Shown piece after piece: positions 10,871-22,170 of a stretch of DNA of 64,000 nt (its first letter is position 1; the number at the start of each line of letters is the position of its first letter). The notes beneath the pieces are model-generated. The model made no database searches. It saw only the letters and a list, made by a program, of their open reading frames with translations, and had not been told where the DNA came from. The position numbers were made by a program, and so were the translations under genes. Location of the stretch: assembly GCA_023548195.1 (NCBI GenBank), contig JAJHZJ010000121.1, positions 4,560,180 to 4,624,179 of the forward strand. The letters run 5' to 3'. The DNA comes from Bettongia penicillata ogilbyi (taxonomy: Eukaryota > Chordata > Mammalia > Diprotodontia > Potoroidae).

Positions 10871-12665
10871 AGGATTGACAGAAAAAAAAGGCATGTGGGC
10901 AGGACTGCTTTAGACATGATACTGGGAACCTCTGTGATTTTATGATTGTACACGTTGGCCATCTGAGTCATTTTCAACACCTCTTTTTTTTTCTCTATCA
11001 GAAAATTGGTTAAGAATTCACAATATCAATAGGATATTCTTTCTGGATCATTTATGCTTGAATGTGTCAGATTTGACTGATAAGCTGGTGAGCAGAGCTA
11101 TTGACAGCTTGTTTAGAATGCCAACAAGCCTTGCCTAATAGTATCATCTGCCTGGGAACCATGACATTTCCAATGCCTGGAGTATTTATTTTGCTAGTTT
11201 TTTCCCCACCATATATTTTCTAGTATCCAGTTGACCTAAATTAACCACCACTATTCTTGTAAGTGAGTATTGGTGTTTATTTTAAATATTTTGTATTTTT
11301 AAATTTTAATTTCCGAAATGAAGTCGGACATGTGCAGATCCGTTGTCTTGTTCCTTTAGGCTGAACTTTAAGATTCCTGGAATAACAATGGGGATTGCCT
11401 CATTGTTCCTCAACTCTATAAGAAGGGAACACACCTATTAAAATGATTTGGTCCTCTTGTTCTCCCCCAGTCCTTTTGCCACCTTCCTTATTTGACAAGA
11501 GAATAAACTCTGAAGCCACAGTCTAAAGGTCAGTTCCGGAGGTTTGTTCTTTCCCAGCTTTTGTACATTGCCTGCAAGCATCCTCAGAATAGTTGAGAAG
11601 CTGATGCCCTCACTTGAGTCGCTGTCAACAACTAGTTTCTTCCTGCTCCTATATCTGCCCTGCCCTGCTTCATAGAACTTTTCAAAAGGTGGGAAAGAGT
11701 GCTGGGGGAGAGAAGCACTGAAGACAGACTTCTCATGCTTTGTGATTTTGTCTATGACCAGCTATGCCGAACTTCTTATATTGGCTAAAATCATTCCTCC
11801 CTATGGGCTGATCCTAATACTCCAAATGCTTAATGAATAGGTCCAGAGAAATTCACATAGGGTGAGTTTTGAGGGGAGTTCTTTTTTTCCCCCTAAAGAT
11901 AAAGCTCTGACAGCATTCTGGTTTTCTGGCTAAAATTTACAATTACATTTCCTCAAATCTCAGTCCTTAAAGAAAATTTCAATTGAATTTTAAATTTTCA
12001 TTTGTTTTACAAATACCAACCTTATTTTAATGATAGCTGTGTTAACTCTATCAAGTCCTTTGGACATGAGGACAGACAATATCTTGCAGGATATTCACTT
12101 TGAATTCTGATTTTTTTTTTTTAAAAGCTAGTTGTGCCCTATAAAAATCTACCTAGTAGTTCAACATCAATTGTTTCTTTGCTGACAACACAGTTGTTTT
12201 AGTAAAACTCATGAGAATTTAGTAAGAGGAGGAAATTCTGATTAATGCTGTGTTTTCTTTTAGAATTAATAGCCTTTTCATCATCTGTCAGTGAGTCTAT
12301 GCTCTTCTACCTATCATTTAGAATCTGGCTAAGTATTAAAGGTTATACGTCATCTTTAGGAAGAATGTCATTTCCCACTTGAAAAACATAACTTGATATT
12401 GTAGTGCTGAAATATGCCTTTTGAGCTTTATGGAAACTAAGGTATTTTGATCTCCCACATAAATAAATAAATAAATTCTGAGTTTGGGTGGGAAATTGCA
12501 ACTTTTACAAGATTCTAATGGAATCAGAAGTTGTTTTTTTTCTGCTATTGCAGTCAAAGTACTCAGAATGAACTGGAAACAAAAGCTGATTTTTTTTTTT
12601 GAGAGAGGCAATATGATGATGGCACTATTGGACAATTCTTGTTTTTGTTCCAAAGGGTACAAAAT
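10871..12665. other. Mostly unique DNA
   Basis: No clear repeat. The part around 11330-11560 has an LTR-like arrangement ('ctctataagaagggaac', then 'gagaataaactctgaagcc'), but its ends could not be found. Overlapping frames of 124 codons (minus, 12336-12710) and 62 codons (plus, 12484-12672) run antisense to each other and are not annotated. Confidence 0.5.
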
Positions 12666-12755
12666 ATGGTAGTGGAAGTAACTGGGTTTTGCATAAGCAA
12701 TCATACCCAAAGTGAGGGTGGGACTTGGTGCAGTAACATATTTTGCTCTTCTCCT
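12666..12755 (+). repeat. Inverted duplication, arm 1
   Basis: This arm matches the reverse complement of 14636-14728 over about 90 bases. The core 'gcataagcaatcatacccaa' is identical and extends a further nine identical bases. It corresponds to no dispersed family seen elsewhere in the window, so it may be a local inverted duplication. Confidence 0.8.
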
Positions 12756-12984
12756 ATAGAACCCTTTGTTAGTCTCTACCCATCAAACCTCCCATGTTCC
12801 TTAGGTTAGTGATAAGCTGGTGCCTAATGCGAAGGAAAATGCATCAGTCAGAACCAAAGCAATCGTTGCCTGAACCTTCCTCACCACAAAGACTAGTCAA
12901 GTTCTGGGCCAGTGTGAAGAAGATAGGTCTGATTTTTCTGCACAAATGATGAATGATTCTTGGGATACTTCATGTCATAATAAG

Positions 12985-13092
12985 GTCTTTGAGGATGGAC
13001 ACTAATTTGCTTTTGTGTTTGTATTTCCAGAACCCAGCAGAGTATCCAATTCATGGCAGATGTTTAAGAAATGTCTGTTGATTCAGTGAGAT
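12985..13092 (+). repeat. L2/MIR 3' tail
   Basis: 'gtctttgaggatggacacta', 'tttgtgtttgtatttccaga' and 'atgtctgttgattcagtgag' match the L2 3' terminal region, diverged. Confidence 0.65.
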
Positions 13093-13211
13093 AAACAAAC
13101 AAACATATAAATAAACCATAAGCCATAAATAAATAGCAAATAAAATTTCTGGTGCTCAGATCTGTTAGGGATGGAGCTGGATACTGATCCAATCCAATGC
13201 TAAAGCTGACC

Positions 13212-13340
13212 CCTGGGATCAGAGGGTTTTAGAACTGGAACGCACGCATATTAATATTACCCAATTCCCTCATTCATGAAGGAGGAAACGGAGATCTGGA
13301 GATGTGAAGTAATTTGCTTAGCATTGCATAAATTCTTGGA
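13212..13340 (+). repeat. MIR3-type fragment
   Basis: 'gatcagagggttttagaact', 'cattcatgaaggaggaaacg' and 'gtgaagtaatttgcttagca' are the first two thirds of MIR3. Confidence 0.65.
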
Positions 13341-13564
13341 CTTTAAATCTAAAGTTCTTACTGTTAGAATTCAAACTTGGCAACCAGTTCAATCCAGTGT
13401 GATAATCTGCTGTATCAAGACAATCCTAATCATAGCATTCATTAACCAGGTGGTGCAGGTTTCTGGTAAATCCCAAGGAAAAGGGTACCTCTCTTTTAGG
13501 ATTTGCCTCGGAACCAAGAATAATTCAGCTTCTGTGTTTTGTGAACCAGGAAATTTGGCCATGT

Positions 13565-13795
13565 ATTCACTTAGTTTATTATTCTATTAGATTTCTGCTG
13601 TAACTATGTGTCCCCAGGTTTAAAGATCATTCAATCCAACCTTCACATTTTGTAGATGAGGAAACTGAAATGATTTGCAAAAGGTCACAAAGCTTATTAT
13701 CAGCAGAACCAGAACTAGACTCCTGATGTACTATTTTCTCCATTCACGCAGTTCTTTCTACTAAACCACACTATTCTTATCTCAATTTTCCCTGT
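13565..13795 (+). repeat. Direct duplication copy 1, containing a MIR3 relic
   Basis: The MIR3 here lacks the 'gcccagagaggtta'-type segment and reads 'ggaaactgaaatgatttgca', then 'aaggtcacaaa'. The copy at 14190-14400 shares that internal deletion and also the flanking 'cagtttattat/tagtttattatt' sequence. The two therefore descend from one inserted MIR3 that was later duplicated. Confidence 0.65.
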
Positions 13796-13984
13796 CCTAG
13801 ATAACATTTCTGAGGCAGATAAATTTATCTTTCAGAATCAACCCACAGAAAAACTAATTCAGTTTCTAGAAAATTTCTTTTTCTTTAAACATGTTGAAGC
13901 ACCTAAATGTCCATGGTGCTGTGTGACATGCTATATCAAATAAATTAGAAAGACAGGAAAGAGCAAAAATAGTATGGGGATGCA

Positions 13985-14165
13985 CGGGATCATGGGATTA
14001 CAGAAGCATTGATTCATAACTGGCCATCATCTCAAAGCCCATCTTGTGCAACCCTTTCATTTTAAAGATGATTAAGGTGAGGTACAAAGACCACCCAAAT
14101 GGCAGAGCCAGATTCTGAACCCAGATCCTCTGACTTGAAATTCATTGCCCTTTTCACATCTGTAA
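13985..14165 (+). repeat. MIR3-type SINE relic
   Basis: 'gggatcatgggattacagaa', 'ctcaaagcccatcttgtgca', 'ttttaaagatgattaaggtg' and 'gaacccagatcctctgactt' follow MIR3 order. It lies between the two direct-duplication copies. Confidence 0.75.
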
Positions 14166-14189
14166 GGGTGCACAAAGGCAATTAACTAT

Positions 14190-14400
14190 ACTCACTCAGT
14201 TTATTATCCTATTGTGTTTCCACTCTAAATAAGAATCCTAGAATATAAAGTTCATTTAATCCAACTTTTCCATTTTGTAGGTGAGGAAAATGAAGTGATT
14301 TACAAAAGGTCACAAACCTTGCTATTGGCAGGGCCAGAACCTAGAATCCTAAAGTTCTGTTTGCCCAGCTCACTCTTCCACCAAGAGAATATAACCTTGT
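14190..14400 (+). repeat. Direct duplication copy 2, containing a MIR3 relic
   Basis: Pairs with 13565-13795 as described there. It begins 'actcactcagtttattatcc' and retains 'gaatcctagaatataaagtt', the MIR3 5' part that copy 1 has lost. Confidence 0.65.
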
Positions 14401-14504
14401 TAGTGGAGGAGCTTAGATAAAGCCATGACCTGTAAAATAGCAAGTTGGTCTAACCTAGACAATTTCTAAAGTCTCTCTTTCAATTTTAAAATTTTATGAT
14501 GCCA

Positions 14505-14635
14505 TTGTAATAGCTAACATTTATGCAATACATATAAAAAGTTTTACATATATTATTTCATTTGATCTAACATCCCTGTGAAATAGGTCCTATTGTTTTT
14601 CCCATTTTACAGATGAGGAAACTGAGGCTGTGGAT
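14505..14635 (+). repeat. MIR-type SINE, 5' part
   Basis: 'taacatttatgcaatacata', 'tatttcatttgatctaacat' and 'cagatgaggaaactgaggct' are typical. The element stops abruptly at about 14636, exactly where the inverted duplication arm begins. Confidence 0.8.
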
Positions 14636-14728
14636 GGAGAAGAGCAAAAAAAATGTTCCCACACCAAGTCCTACCCTCACTTTGGGTATGATTGCTTATG
14701 CAGAAACAAGTTAGTTCCACTTCTACTT
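14636..14728 (-). repeat. Inverted duplication, arm 2
   Basis: Reverse complement of 12666-12755 with a few substitutions and a longer A run. It replaces the expected 3' half of the MIR at 14505-14635, so this arm is the likely recipient site. Confidence 0.8.
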
Positions 14729-14904
14729 CATCTTTCTTTTCTTGGGTTAAGTAAAGAAGAATAACCTAGTGAGGGTGAGTAATGAATGTAAATGATTTCT
14801 AAGTTCCTTTGCTAATAAAAGCTTTAAGAGGAATACTAATTTATGATCAGTAATGATAGATCTAAAGAGACTCTTGTTTAACTAAAAATATAAGGAGAGA
14901 GAGA

Positions 14905-15012
14905 CACTGGAAAATAGCATGGTATTGAGAGTTAAGAAAGTGTGGATTAAAATCCCACCTCTGAAACGGTATGATTCTGGACAAGTCATATAATTTCTCT
15001 GTCCTTTGGTTT
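14905..15012 (+). repeat. MIR, 5' half (split by L2)
   Basis: 'gtgtggattaaaatcccacc', 'gattctggacaagtcatata' and 'tctctgtcctttggtttt' are MIR up to the core. The remainder resumes at 15219 with 'atgtaaaatgagaataacga'. Confidence 0.8.
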
Positions 15013-15218
15013 TATTCCAGTGCCTTTCCTCCCTTCTTTCCTATTTATCCTGTATATGGTTTGTTTTATATTTATTTGTTTGCATTTTGTTTTCCCTATT
15101 AGGTTACAAGCAATTTGATGGTAGGAACTATCTTTTGCTCTTTGTGTCCCCACCATTTAGTACGGTGCCTGGAACAACATAATAGGTGCTTAATAAATGT
15201 TTATCGAATTAAAATATA
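15013..15218 (+). mobile_element. L2 3' end inserted in a MIR
   Basis: 'tatttatcctgtatatggtt', 'cattttgttttccctattag', 'atttagtacggtgcctggaa' and 'aggtgcttaataaatgttta' are the L2 terminus. MIR sequence continues on both sides. Confidence 0.85.
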
Positions 15219-15350
15219 TGTAAAATGAGAATAACGACACTTGTAGTACCTAGTTCACAAGATCATTTTGAGTATTAAATGACATAGTATCCATAAAACA
15301 CTTTTCAGTCTTTAAAGTGATGCATAAATGTAAGTTACTATTAATAAGGG
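15219..15350 (+). repeat. MIR, 3' half (split by L2)
   Basis: 'tgtagtacctagttcacaag', 'attaaatgacatagtatcca' and 'aaagtgatgcataaatgtaa' complete the MIR started at 14905. Confidence 0.8.
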
Positions 15351-15473
15351 ACAAATCTTTCCTCAGTTGTATTGCTTTGTCTTCAAAGGGTTTCTGAAGG
15401 TAATACTTTGTGAACCCTTAGGTGGGAGTCAGAGGTACCAAGTATTAGGAAAGTTCTAGGGCAACAGTTCTTC

Positions 15474-15477
<4 letters not shown>

Positions 15478-15534
<57 letters not shown>
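15478..15534. repeat. (CT)n microsatellite
   Basis: Uninterrupted CT dinucleotide run of about 28 units. Confidence 0.98.
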
Positions 15535-15537
<3 letters not shown>

Positions 15538-15827
15538 GTAAACTCAATTTCATTAGGTATGCTCAGTTCTAACATGGAGATTTTTTTTTGAGTATGCCTA
15601 CTTTGCCCAATATGACCTCCTATGTTCCCCACCATATAGGTGGGGTAGTCTTTCCTTTGATTGACTGTTTATATCTTTAAAAGTGATGAGATTGAAACAA
15701 ATACTCTCTTTTCCACCATTTTCTGTTGGCTGTTTCCAACTTTGCCACACCCCTCATGAAGGTGCAGTGTATCATCACCACCGATGAGGAGAGAATCCCA
15801 TACCAATGAGCTTTGGGAATCAAGTTA
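15535..15827. other. No recognisable feature
   Basis: Unique-looking sequence between the CT tract and a MITE. Confidence 0.55.
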
Positions 15828-16015
15828 CTGTGTCATGGACCTTGGTAGTCTGGTGAAGTCTGTGCACCCTTTTCAAATTAATGTTTGTAAATGTATAAAA
15901 TAAAATAATAAGGATTACAAAAGAAACCAAAGGTTATTGAAAATAAAGATGTAGCTTCTTTCTTCTTGTAAGTTTACGGACCCCTTGAAATCTGTCTCTA
16001 GATGCCTTTGGTGAA
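15828..16015 (-). mobile_element. hAT-type MITE, copy 2
   Basis: 'gtcatggaccttggtagtct', 'aataaggattacaaaagaaa', 'ggttattgaaaataaagatg' and 'ttacggaccccttgaaatc' are the reverse of the copy at 41512-41706. Confidence 0.65.
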
Positions 16016-16586
16016 CCCCAGGATCATCTACTTTAGGGCTAATTCTGATATAATTATGCTTTATATAAAGGACTTCATTGACTCTATGAAAAATCATACA
16101 AAAACAATAATAATGGTTAGGTGAAGCAATGCTAAAAGGGGAAATTAGTTTCAAAACATCTATGGGCAATTGATCAATGTCAAAGTGGGAGTTTTGCGAT
16201 TTTTAAGGAAGTTAGTCCTTATAGCAAATTAAATAGCAAAATATTGAGGATGAAGGCAATGCTATATGGCCAATACCTATCCTGAAAAGAGCAGCTGTGA
16301 CCTAATCAGTGATGAAAGAAGGAATTTCTGTAAAGCCATCATGACTACAAATTATAGTGGTGGAGGATGTAGTTTTTTTCTCACTAGTTTGTGGGTACTA
16401 AGATATCTTGGGGGATACTGGTGTTACATTTAGGTGTTTTAGGTGTTCTTTATTATTACTATGATTCTAACATACCAAGATCCTTTGATTCCATGAATCC
16501 AAGGGTCCCTTACTTCCTATCAAACCACATCTCTCAGGGGGAGAATAATATCCTCCCATTAGGGGACAGGAAAAAAGGTGTGATAG
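16016..16586. other. No recognisable feature
   Basis: AT-rich, unique by eye. A 68-codon plus-strand frame (16391-16597) is not protein-like. Confidence 0.55.
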
Positions 16587-16815
16587 TTAATGTTTAACAA
16601 TCAGCTTTCCAAAAAGCATAACATACTTTAAAGTTTAATCTGCATTAGTAACATTTTCTCCATCATTTTCTTCAGCTTAGACAACTAATAAAACAACACA
16701 TGAAGCCCTAACTTGTAGCGTTTGCAGGTTTCTGAGGTGTAAATGCTCACTCTGAACATTTAATAATTGGATCAGGAGCTGATTGGAACTGGCTGCATCT
16801 AGCACACCCCTGGAC
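16587..16815 (+). repeat. Unclassified dispersed repeat X, copy 1
   Basis: Shared blocks are 'aaagtttaatctgcattagt', 'tcttcagcttagacaactaa', 'ggtttctgaggtgtaaatgc' and 'tagcacacccctgg'. The same order occurs at 18750-18972 and 45410-45592 in this orientation and at 37046-37258 in reverse. No coding capacity. I could not assign a class; the length suggests a MITE or SINE. Confidence 0.75.
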
Positions 16816-17574
16816 AAGGGACAAAGTGATAAAGCAATGGTCCTGCTACATTGTCATCCACATTTCTAGTATGGCTTGTGGTCCCTTATTTATGAAGAGG
16901 GAGAGAAGGACTTAAACCTAGGAAAAGAGTGTGGATTTCATGGGGTAGTCATGGCAAAAATGGCAAATTTTACAATTTGTCATGTGTATTAGAAAGAGCT
17001 AGGGATTCCCAAATGGAGAGATTTCTTTTGTTCAAGGAGAATCATATGAATGCAGGGGGAAATATAGTGAACATAAATAAATAAAATTAAATGTTTAACT
17101 GTATTTTCATATCAGCAGTGATGGGAGAAGAGGGAGAGGAGGCATGTGATAGTGAAATCATTTTGGTAGAGACAGTTGTAAGCAGGAAGCTGGGAGGAGA
17201 GCAGGATTTGGTCAATTTCTCATGACATGCATCAAAAACAGTATTTTTCATGGCAGGCTTAGAATTTCACAGTATTTGTGGCTTGTGACATTGTGATTTA
17301 CATGGAGACTAATAAGAGGAAAGAGTGACCATGTTAGAAGTGTGGAAGTGAGGTGTAACAACATGATAATTGAAATCAAATGTGTGTTTTCTTTCTGGAA
17401 TATACCATAAAGGTTCTGTGAGATCAGTGTGGCTCACATGTTGTGCTTATCCTGAACATGAAGCTTTGTTGGCTGGCTTGGGATGGAGGAAGTTCCATAT
17501 AAGACTAACTCTCTGGAGAAGTTTGTGAACTTGATTTATTCATTTTGAGAAAGACAGTACCTAATTGTCAAAAA
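16816..17574. other. No recognisable feature
   Basis: Unique-looking. No tract or family pattern seen. Confidence 0.55.
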
Positions 17575-17745
17575 AAAGTCAATTACCTGAGAGACAGGAT
17601 GCTGGGGTCCTGGTATCTGTTTCTAATTAGAAACTTTTGGTAAATAATTTAACTCCTCTGGGTCTTAGTTTTTTCTCCTATAAAATGAGGAGGTGGAACT
17701 AGGTCATTTCTAAAGTTCCTTCTAGTGCTAATCTAGGTTTTTGTT
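17575..17745 (+). repeat. MIR
   Basis: 'ggggtcctggtatctgtttc', 'cctctgggtcttagtttttt', 'cctataaaatgaggaggtgg' and 'ctaaagttccttctagtgct' are the MIR core and 3' end. Confidence 0.8.
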
Positions 17746-18561
17746 CACTTATGTACAGACTTTTGTATAGAGGAGAGAGAGCACGATGACAAGAGGAAAA
17801 TGCATCTGATTGGTCTGAGTTCCAGGACAGAGCAGGTAACTCCATCAGGGATAGGGATCATGGTCAAGTCTCTTTTAGGGCAATGGTTCTCCAAGCACCA
17901 TTCAGGGCCACTAGTGCCCAGGGTGAGTCCTCCAGATGACCTGAAGCCTAGTCTCATCAGAGTTTTCGCACTGATAGGATGATGAAGTCTGTTGCTTGGT
18001 GCCTTGTATGATTTGTTCATTTACCTCATCAAAAGCAACCCCATTCTTTCCATTAATTCTGTTGAAGACTATTTGCAATGCCAAGCATGGGCAGCCAAGA
18101 CAGATGGTTCACTTTAATTCAATGAAGCTGTTCTGTGGATTTTAGATAGACTTTAAAATTTTCAGAGTCATAAGTATCCATTTTTGAAGCTGAAAAAAAC
18201 AAAAGAAGACAGGTTTGACTGGGACATGATCCATGAGGAAGAAGCCCACACAGGACACAGAGATTTTCAGGAAACTCAAGGGGAAAAAAACTCAGCCTAG
18301 GATGAAACTGTTGCCATCATTGTTATTAGGGGTCAAACATGCAGGGAAAGAAAGGTGCCCTGGGGTGATGATATCTGTATCCTTTAATTTTTCTGCATTA
18401 GGACAAAGTCTCAGTTGTCCTACCCTAGTTATGGCTCTAGATTTCAGAATTTTTTGTCATAATGAACCTGTCAGTTTGCTTAGGATTTTGCTTAGTCTAA
18501 CGGCTGTATCTGGAAGGTCAGATGGATAGCAGTCTCTTTGGGTCAACTCACTGTCTGCTCA
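17746..18561. other. No supported feature
   Basis: Frames of 91 codons (minus) and 60 and 98 codons (plus) occur; two of them overlap antisense at 17745-18020. None has a recognisable domain. Confidence 0.5.
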
Positions 18562-18705
18562 AATTTATATATATTATACAATATTAATATATTATTTGTA
18601 TGTATTATATATTATATATTGATATATATGTTATATATTAATTATATATTAATGTATTATATGTATGTATTAAATATATGTATATATACACACACACAAT
18701 AACTA
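18562..18705. repeat. AT-rich simple repeat (tatatta/atgtat)
   Basis: Tandem variations of 'atatattatata' and 'atgtattatatgtatg', closing with a short acacacac run. Confidence 0.9.
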
Positions 18706-18749
18706 ATGAAGACGGCCCAAGATTCTGAGGAATTGTGAGTCATGTGTTG

Positions 18750-18972
18750 GAAAATGTTTAACAATGGAATCTTTGAAAAAATAGGACGTTTTAAAATTAA
18801 ATCTGCATCCTTAACATTTGTCTCCATCACTTTCTTAAGTTTGGACAATCAACAAAACAAAAGGTTTTGATTTATACTTTTTGCTGATTTCTAAGGTGTA
18901 AATGCTCATACTGAAAATTTAACAATAGACTCTTGTGAGGTAGTATAAACTGGTTCCAGTACATCCCTAGCC
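18750..18972 (+). repeat. Unclassified dispersed repeat X, copy 2
   Basis: Matches copy 1 through 'aaaattaaatctgcatcctt', 'gtctccatcactttcttaag', 'tttggacaatcaacaaaaca' and 'gatttctaaggtgtaaatgc', and ends near 'ggttccagtacatcc'. Confidence 0.75.
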
Positions 18973-19642
18973 CAATTCCGGTGGAGATGGCAAACTATAT
19001 CAAAATTACAATGGATCTTTTGAAGTAATGAGGAAAGAAATCTCACTGATGCAGTTAATTGTATAAAATATTTTACTTGGTTGTTGTCCTTTGTGCTTGA
19101 AGAGGACCAAAATGATATCACTATGTTGGTTCAAGGTTCAGTGAATCTGACTGTGACTGGGAAGACCAACATGAAGTTGGAAGACTGTACTATAAGATGG
19201 GCACAAATAGTCCATATGGACATTTTGGAGTAGAGAGGTCTTTAAATTTGCATGTCTTGTTTCTTTTAAGCTACTGAAATTCTGCTTTGCTCAGGCATAG
19301 TGCATCCTTTGATGCAGGGATGCCATGCTAGGCAGTACTATGCCAGTGTCTCTCATGTCTCACAATTGATCCAAAATTCTTCAGAGAGAACCTGAGAGTG
19401 TCCTTGTACTGCTTCTTCTGTTCTCTTTGTGAGCACTTGTCTTGTCTGAGTTTTCCATAAAATAGTCTTTTAGGCAAATCTATGTTTGGCATTTGAACAA
19501 TGCAGCCAGCCCATCAGAGTTGTGCTCTCTGCAGTTGAGTTTGAATATTTAGCAGTGGAACTCAAGAAAAGACCTCTGTCTGATATCTCACCTTGCCAGG
19601 TGAATTTCAGAATCTTCCTAAGACAATTCCAGTGGAAGCAAT

Positions 19643-20530
19643 TTAGTTATTTAGTTTCCTCACATGGTGCTGGTATCTTGTCCAGATTTCACAGGCATAA
19701 AGCAATGACACCAGCACAACAGCTCTGTAGACCTTCAGTCTAAAACCTCTTCTCTCTGACACTTTCCTTCCTCCCATACTTCCAAACACTGGGGTACCTC
19801 TGGCAGTGTCATCCCTGGAAAGTATACTGTCAAGGTAAGTGAACTTATCCACTAAATGAAAATTTTTTCCATTTTCTGTAACCAATGGTTCCATGTATGT
19901 GTAGTGTGGTGCTGGCTGGGGGAGAATCTCTGTTTGCTTTGAATTAATTGTCAGACCAGAATTAGCACGAGTGGCAGTGAGTTGATCCATACTCTGTTCA
20001 ACTTTAACCTCAAAGGTTTCATTGAGTGCAACTCTCCTTCCACTTGAATCTTGGCTTGTAGCCTTTTCAAGTTAAACAATTTACTATTATTGTCATAGCT
20101 GATCTTGATACTATTTTATTTTGGTTGAAGGCATTTGACAACATTGCTGAAAACATCATCCTTAAAAGCATGCATACAGCCAACATACAGGCCTGCTTCC
20201 CTCCACTGGTAATGGAGGAAGCATGAGAGCATCATTAGTATTCAGAACCCTGGCAAGCATGCCATCATGAAACTGGTGTACAATAATGATGAACTAAACT
20301 GGACAACCAGATTTTGCCGTGCTCTTCCACAAGCCCTCACGATTGACAGTATCAAAAATATTGGTCAGATCAACACATGTTGTGTACAGAGCTCTGTTCT
20401 TCTCCTGGCATTTCACCTGAAGTTGTCAGGCAGCAAACACCATATTGACTGTTCTTCAGCCCTTTCTAAAGCCACACTGACTCTCAGGTAGATGACCATT
20501 TTCTGGGTGAAGTTTCAGTCCTATTAAGGA
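19643..20530 (-). pseudogene. Reverse transcriptase relic of the RTE-like LINE
   Basis: The minus-strand translation shows 'SQCGFRKG', 'VDLTNIFDTVNREGLWKS' (motif A region, where families usually have an AFD) and 'QFHDGMLARV', and further on 'GLTINSKQTE', 'VDKFTYLDSILSRDD', 'LKVYRAVVLVSLLYACE'. These pieces lie in the correct order but in different frames. The stretch that should carry the catalytic FADD box is missing between about 20070 and 19990, so the enzyme is dead. The uninterrupted piece at 19643-19990 covers only the part after the catalytic core. Confidence 0.8.
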
Positions 20531-21599
20531 GGATTTTTGGCAAGAATCTTGCCAGTAATGAGTAAGTGAGAGAACTCCCTGTGGTTTTCACAGGACAATT
20601 TATTTCCTTTCCCATTATAGAGATAGATAATGAAGGCATCCTTGAATTCCTAAGGGATAATCTCTTCTTGCATATAACCTGGAAGATTTCATTCAGCTTT
20701 TATATAAGGAGTGAACCCCCTGCCTTGTAAAACTCAGTTGTAGTAAAATTAGCACCAGATACTTTGCCACATGAGAGGAGCCTAAAGGCATTCAAAGTCT
20801 CTTTTTCAGTAGGAAGTTTGGCTAGAGAGGACTTGACTTCAACCTGAGGCTTCAGTATTGGTTGATGATGGTCTGTTGAGAGCACTATGGAAATGTTCAG
20901 CCTGTCTTGCTTGGATCACATCCTTATCCCAATGTAGCTCCATCAGTACCCAGTAGTTGAGATGCACTTTAGGTTCTTTGACTCATAAATAGCCTTTAGG
21001 GTAAAGTATTTTGGATTGTTGCTATCAGTGTAAAACTGAATTTCAGCTGCCATCTTACTGAGCCAACAATCCATCTGTCTAAGCTTCACTGCACTTTGCT
21101 TTTGTTGGAGTTAAATGCTGCTTTCTTAGAGACTGAAGAACTATCCTACTGGTAAACCTTGTGGAGATCTCATTTTTCACCTACCAGCTTCTGCATTTCC
21201 CATCATTTTTGCCAAGCCAATATTAATGTTTACAACTGTTCTGATCCAGATGAGTAAATGCAGTGGTGTATACCATATCTCTGAAAGTGTCTACTCCTTT
21301 TCTGTCCCATTGTTGCCAACATTTTTTGGTTCAACTTTATCTCCAGTTTAGCAAGGAACTGTTCACTCAGAGAAAGGCTTTAACCTGTCTTCTTCTCTAG
21401 GGGCCACAACTTTTATTGAACGCAAATGTTTAGCTCGGAGATGATAAATCTTTGGTGGGTCCAGTTCACACATCACCTTCCTCACTCTCACATACTTTTT
21501 GTCTGTTTTTCTTTGAATATGTCTATTAAATGCCAATGTTTGCTGCAAGTGCATGCATGAAGTTTTATTGCGTTTAGGTAAATGGAAGACAGTGTTGGT

Positions 21600-22170
21600 A
21601 ATGAGAAGTCATGAGATGTGCAAGTCTTAAGTAGTTAAGTGAGTGTTGCAGTTGCTGTCTCTGACTCTATTTCTCTCAAGGACTCCCTGCCATATCTGAT
21701 AGTTTGTGCCTACTCTGGTGTTAGTGTCACCCAGAATCATAAGCATGTCTTCTTTTGGCATATTAATGACAAGGTTCTCCAATTCTTCATCAAATGTTTC
21801 TTTGACCTCATCAGGGTTCACCATGGTGGGAGCATAGTCACCGATAACAGTGGTGTGGCACTTTCTGGCAAGTGGCAATCACATTGTCACAAGCCTGTCA
21901 TAGACCGCTTTTGGAAGTCATACAGCTTGTTGACTAGATAGTTTTGATTGCAAAATCTACATTAGTTTCACAAAGCTTGCCATCACTGCAGCCATTCCAG
22001 CTCTAACTTTGGTAAGCTTGCCTTCACTTGCCAGCCTTGTTTCACTTGGGGTTGCTATTTGGATGTGATGCCTGCTGAGTTCTCTTGCAATAAGAGCTGT
22101 TCATTTATCAGGTGTACTGGATTTCATGTTTTCTGTAGGAATGTGTATATTCCATATGCCATGGGTGAGT
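21600..22170 (-). pseudogene. APE-type endonuclease relic of the RTE-like LINE
   Basis: The minus-strand frame at 21627-21878 reads 'GDYAPTMVNPDEVKETFDEE' and then 'LGDTNTRVGTNYQIWQGVLE'. The expected motifs are YAPT and GDFNARVG, so F-to-T and A-to-T changes have hit the conserved box. Upstream sequence to about 22170 matches the first part of the same domain in the 38.8-39.1 kb copy ('agtgaaacaaggctggca'). Confidence 0.8.

Noticed and set aside
13205..14400. Evenly spaced similar blocks suggesting a CRISPR-like or tandem array
   Set aside because: The blocks are separate MIR3 relics plus one local duplication. There are no constant short repeats with unique spacers, and the genome is mammalian.
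17745..18020. Overlapping open frames on both strands suggesting overlapping genes
   Set aside because: Neither translation has a recognisable motif. Antisense open frames are common by chance at this length.
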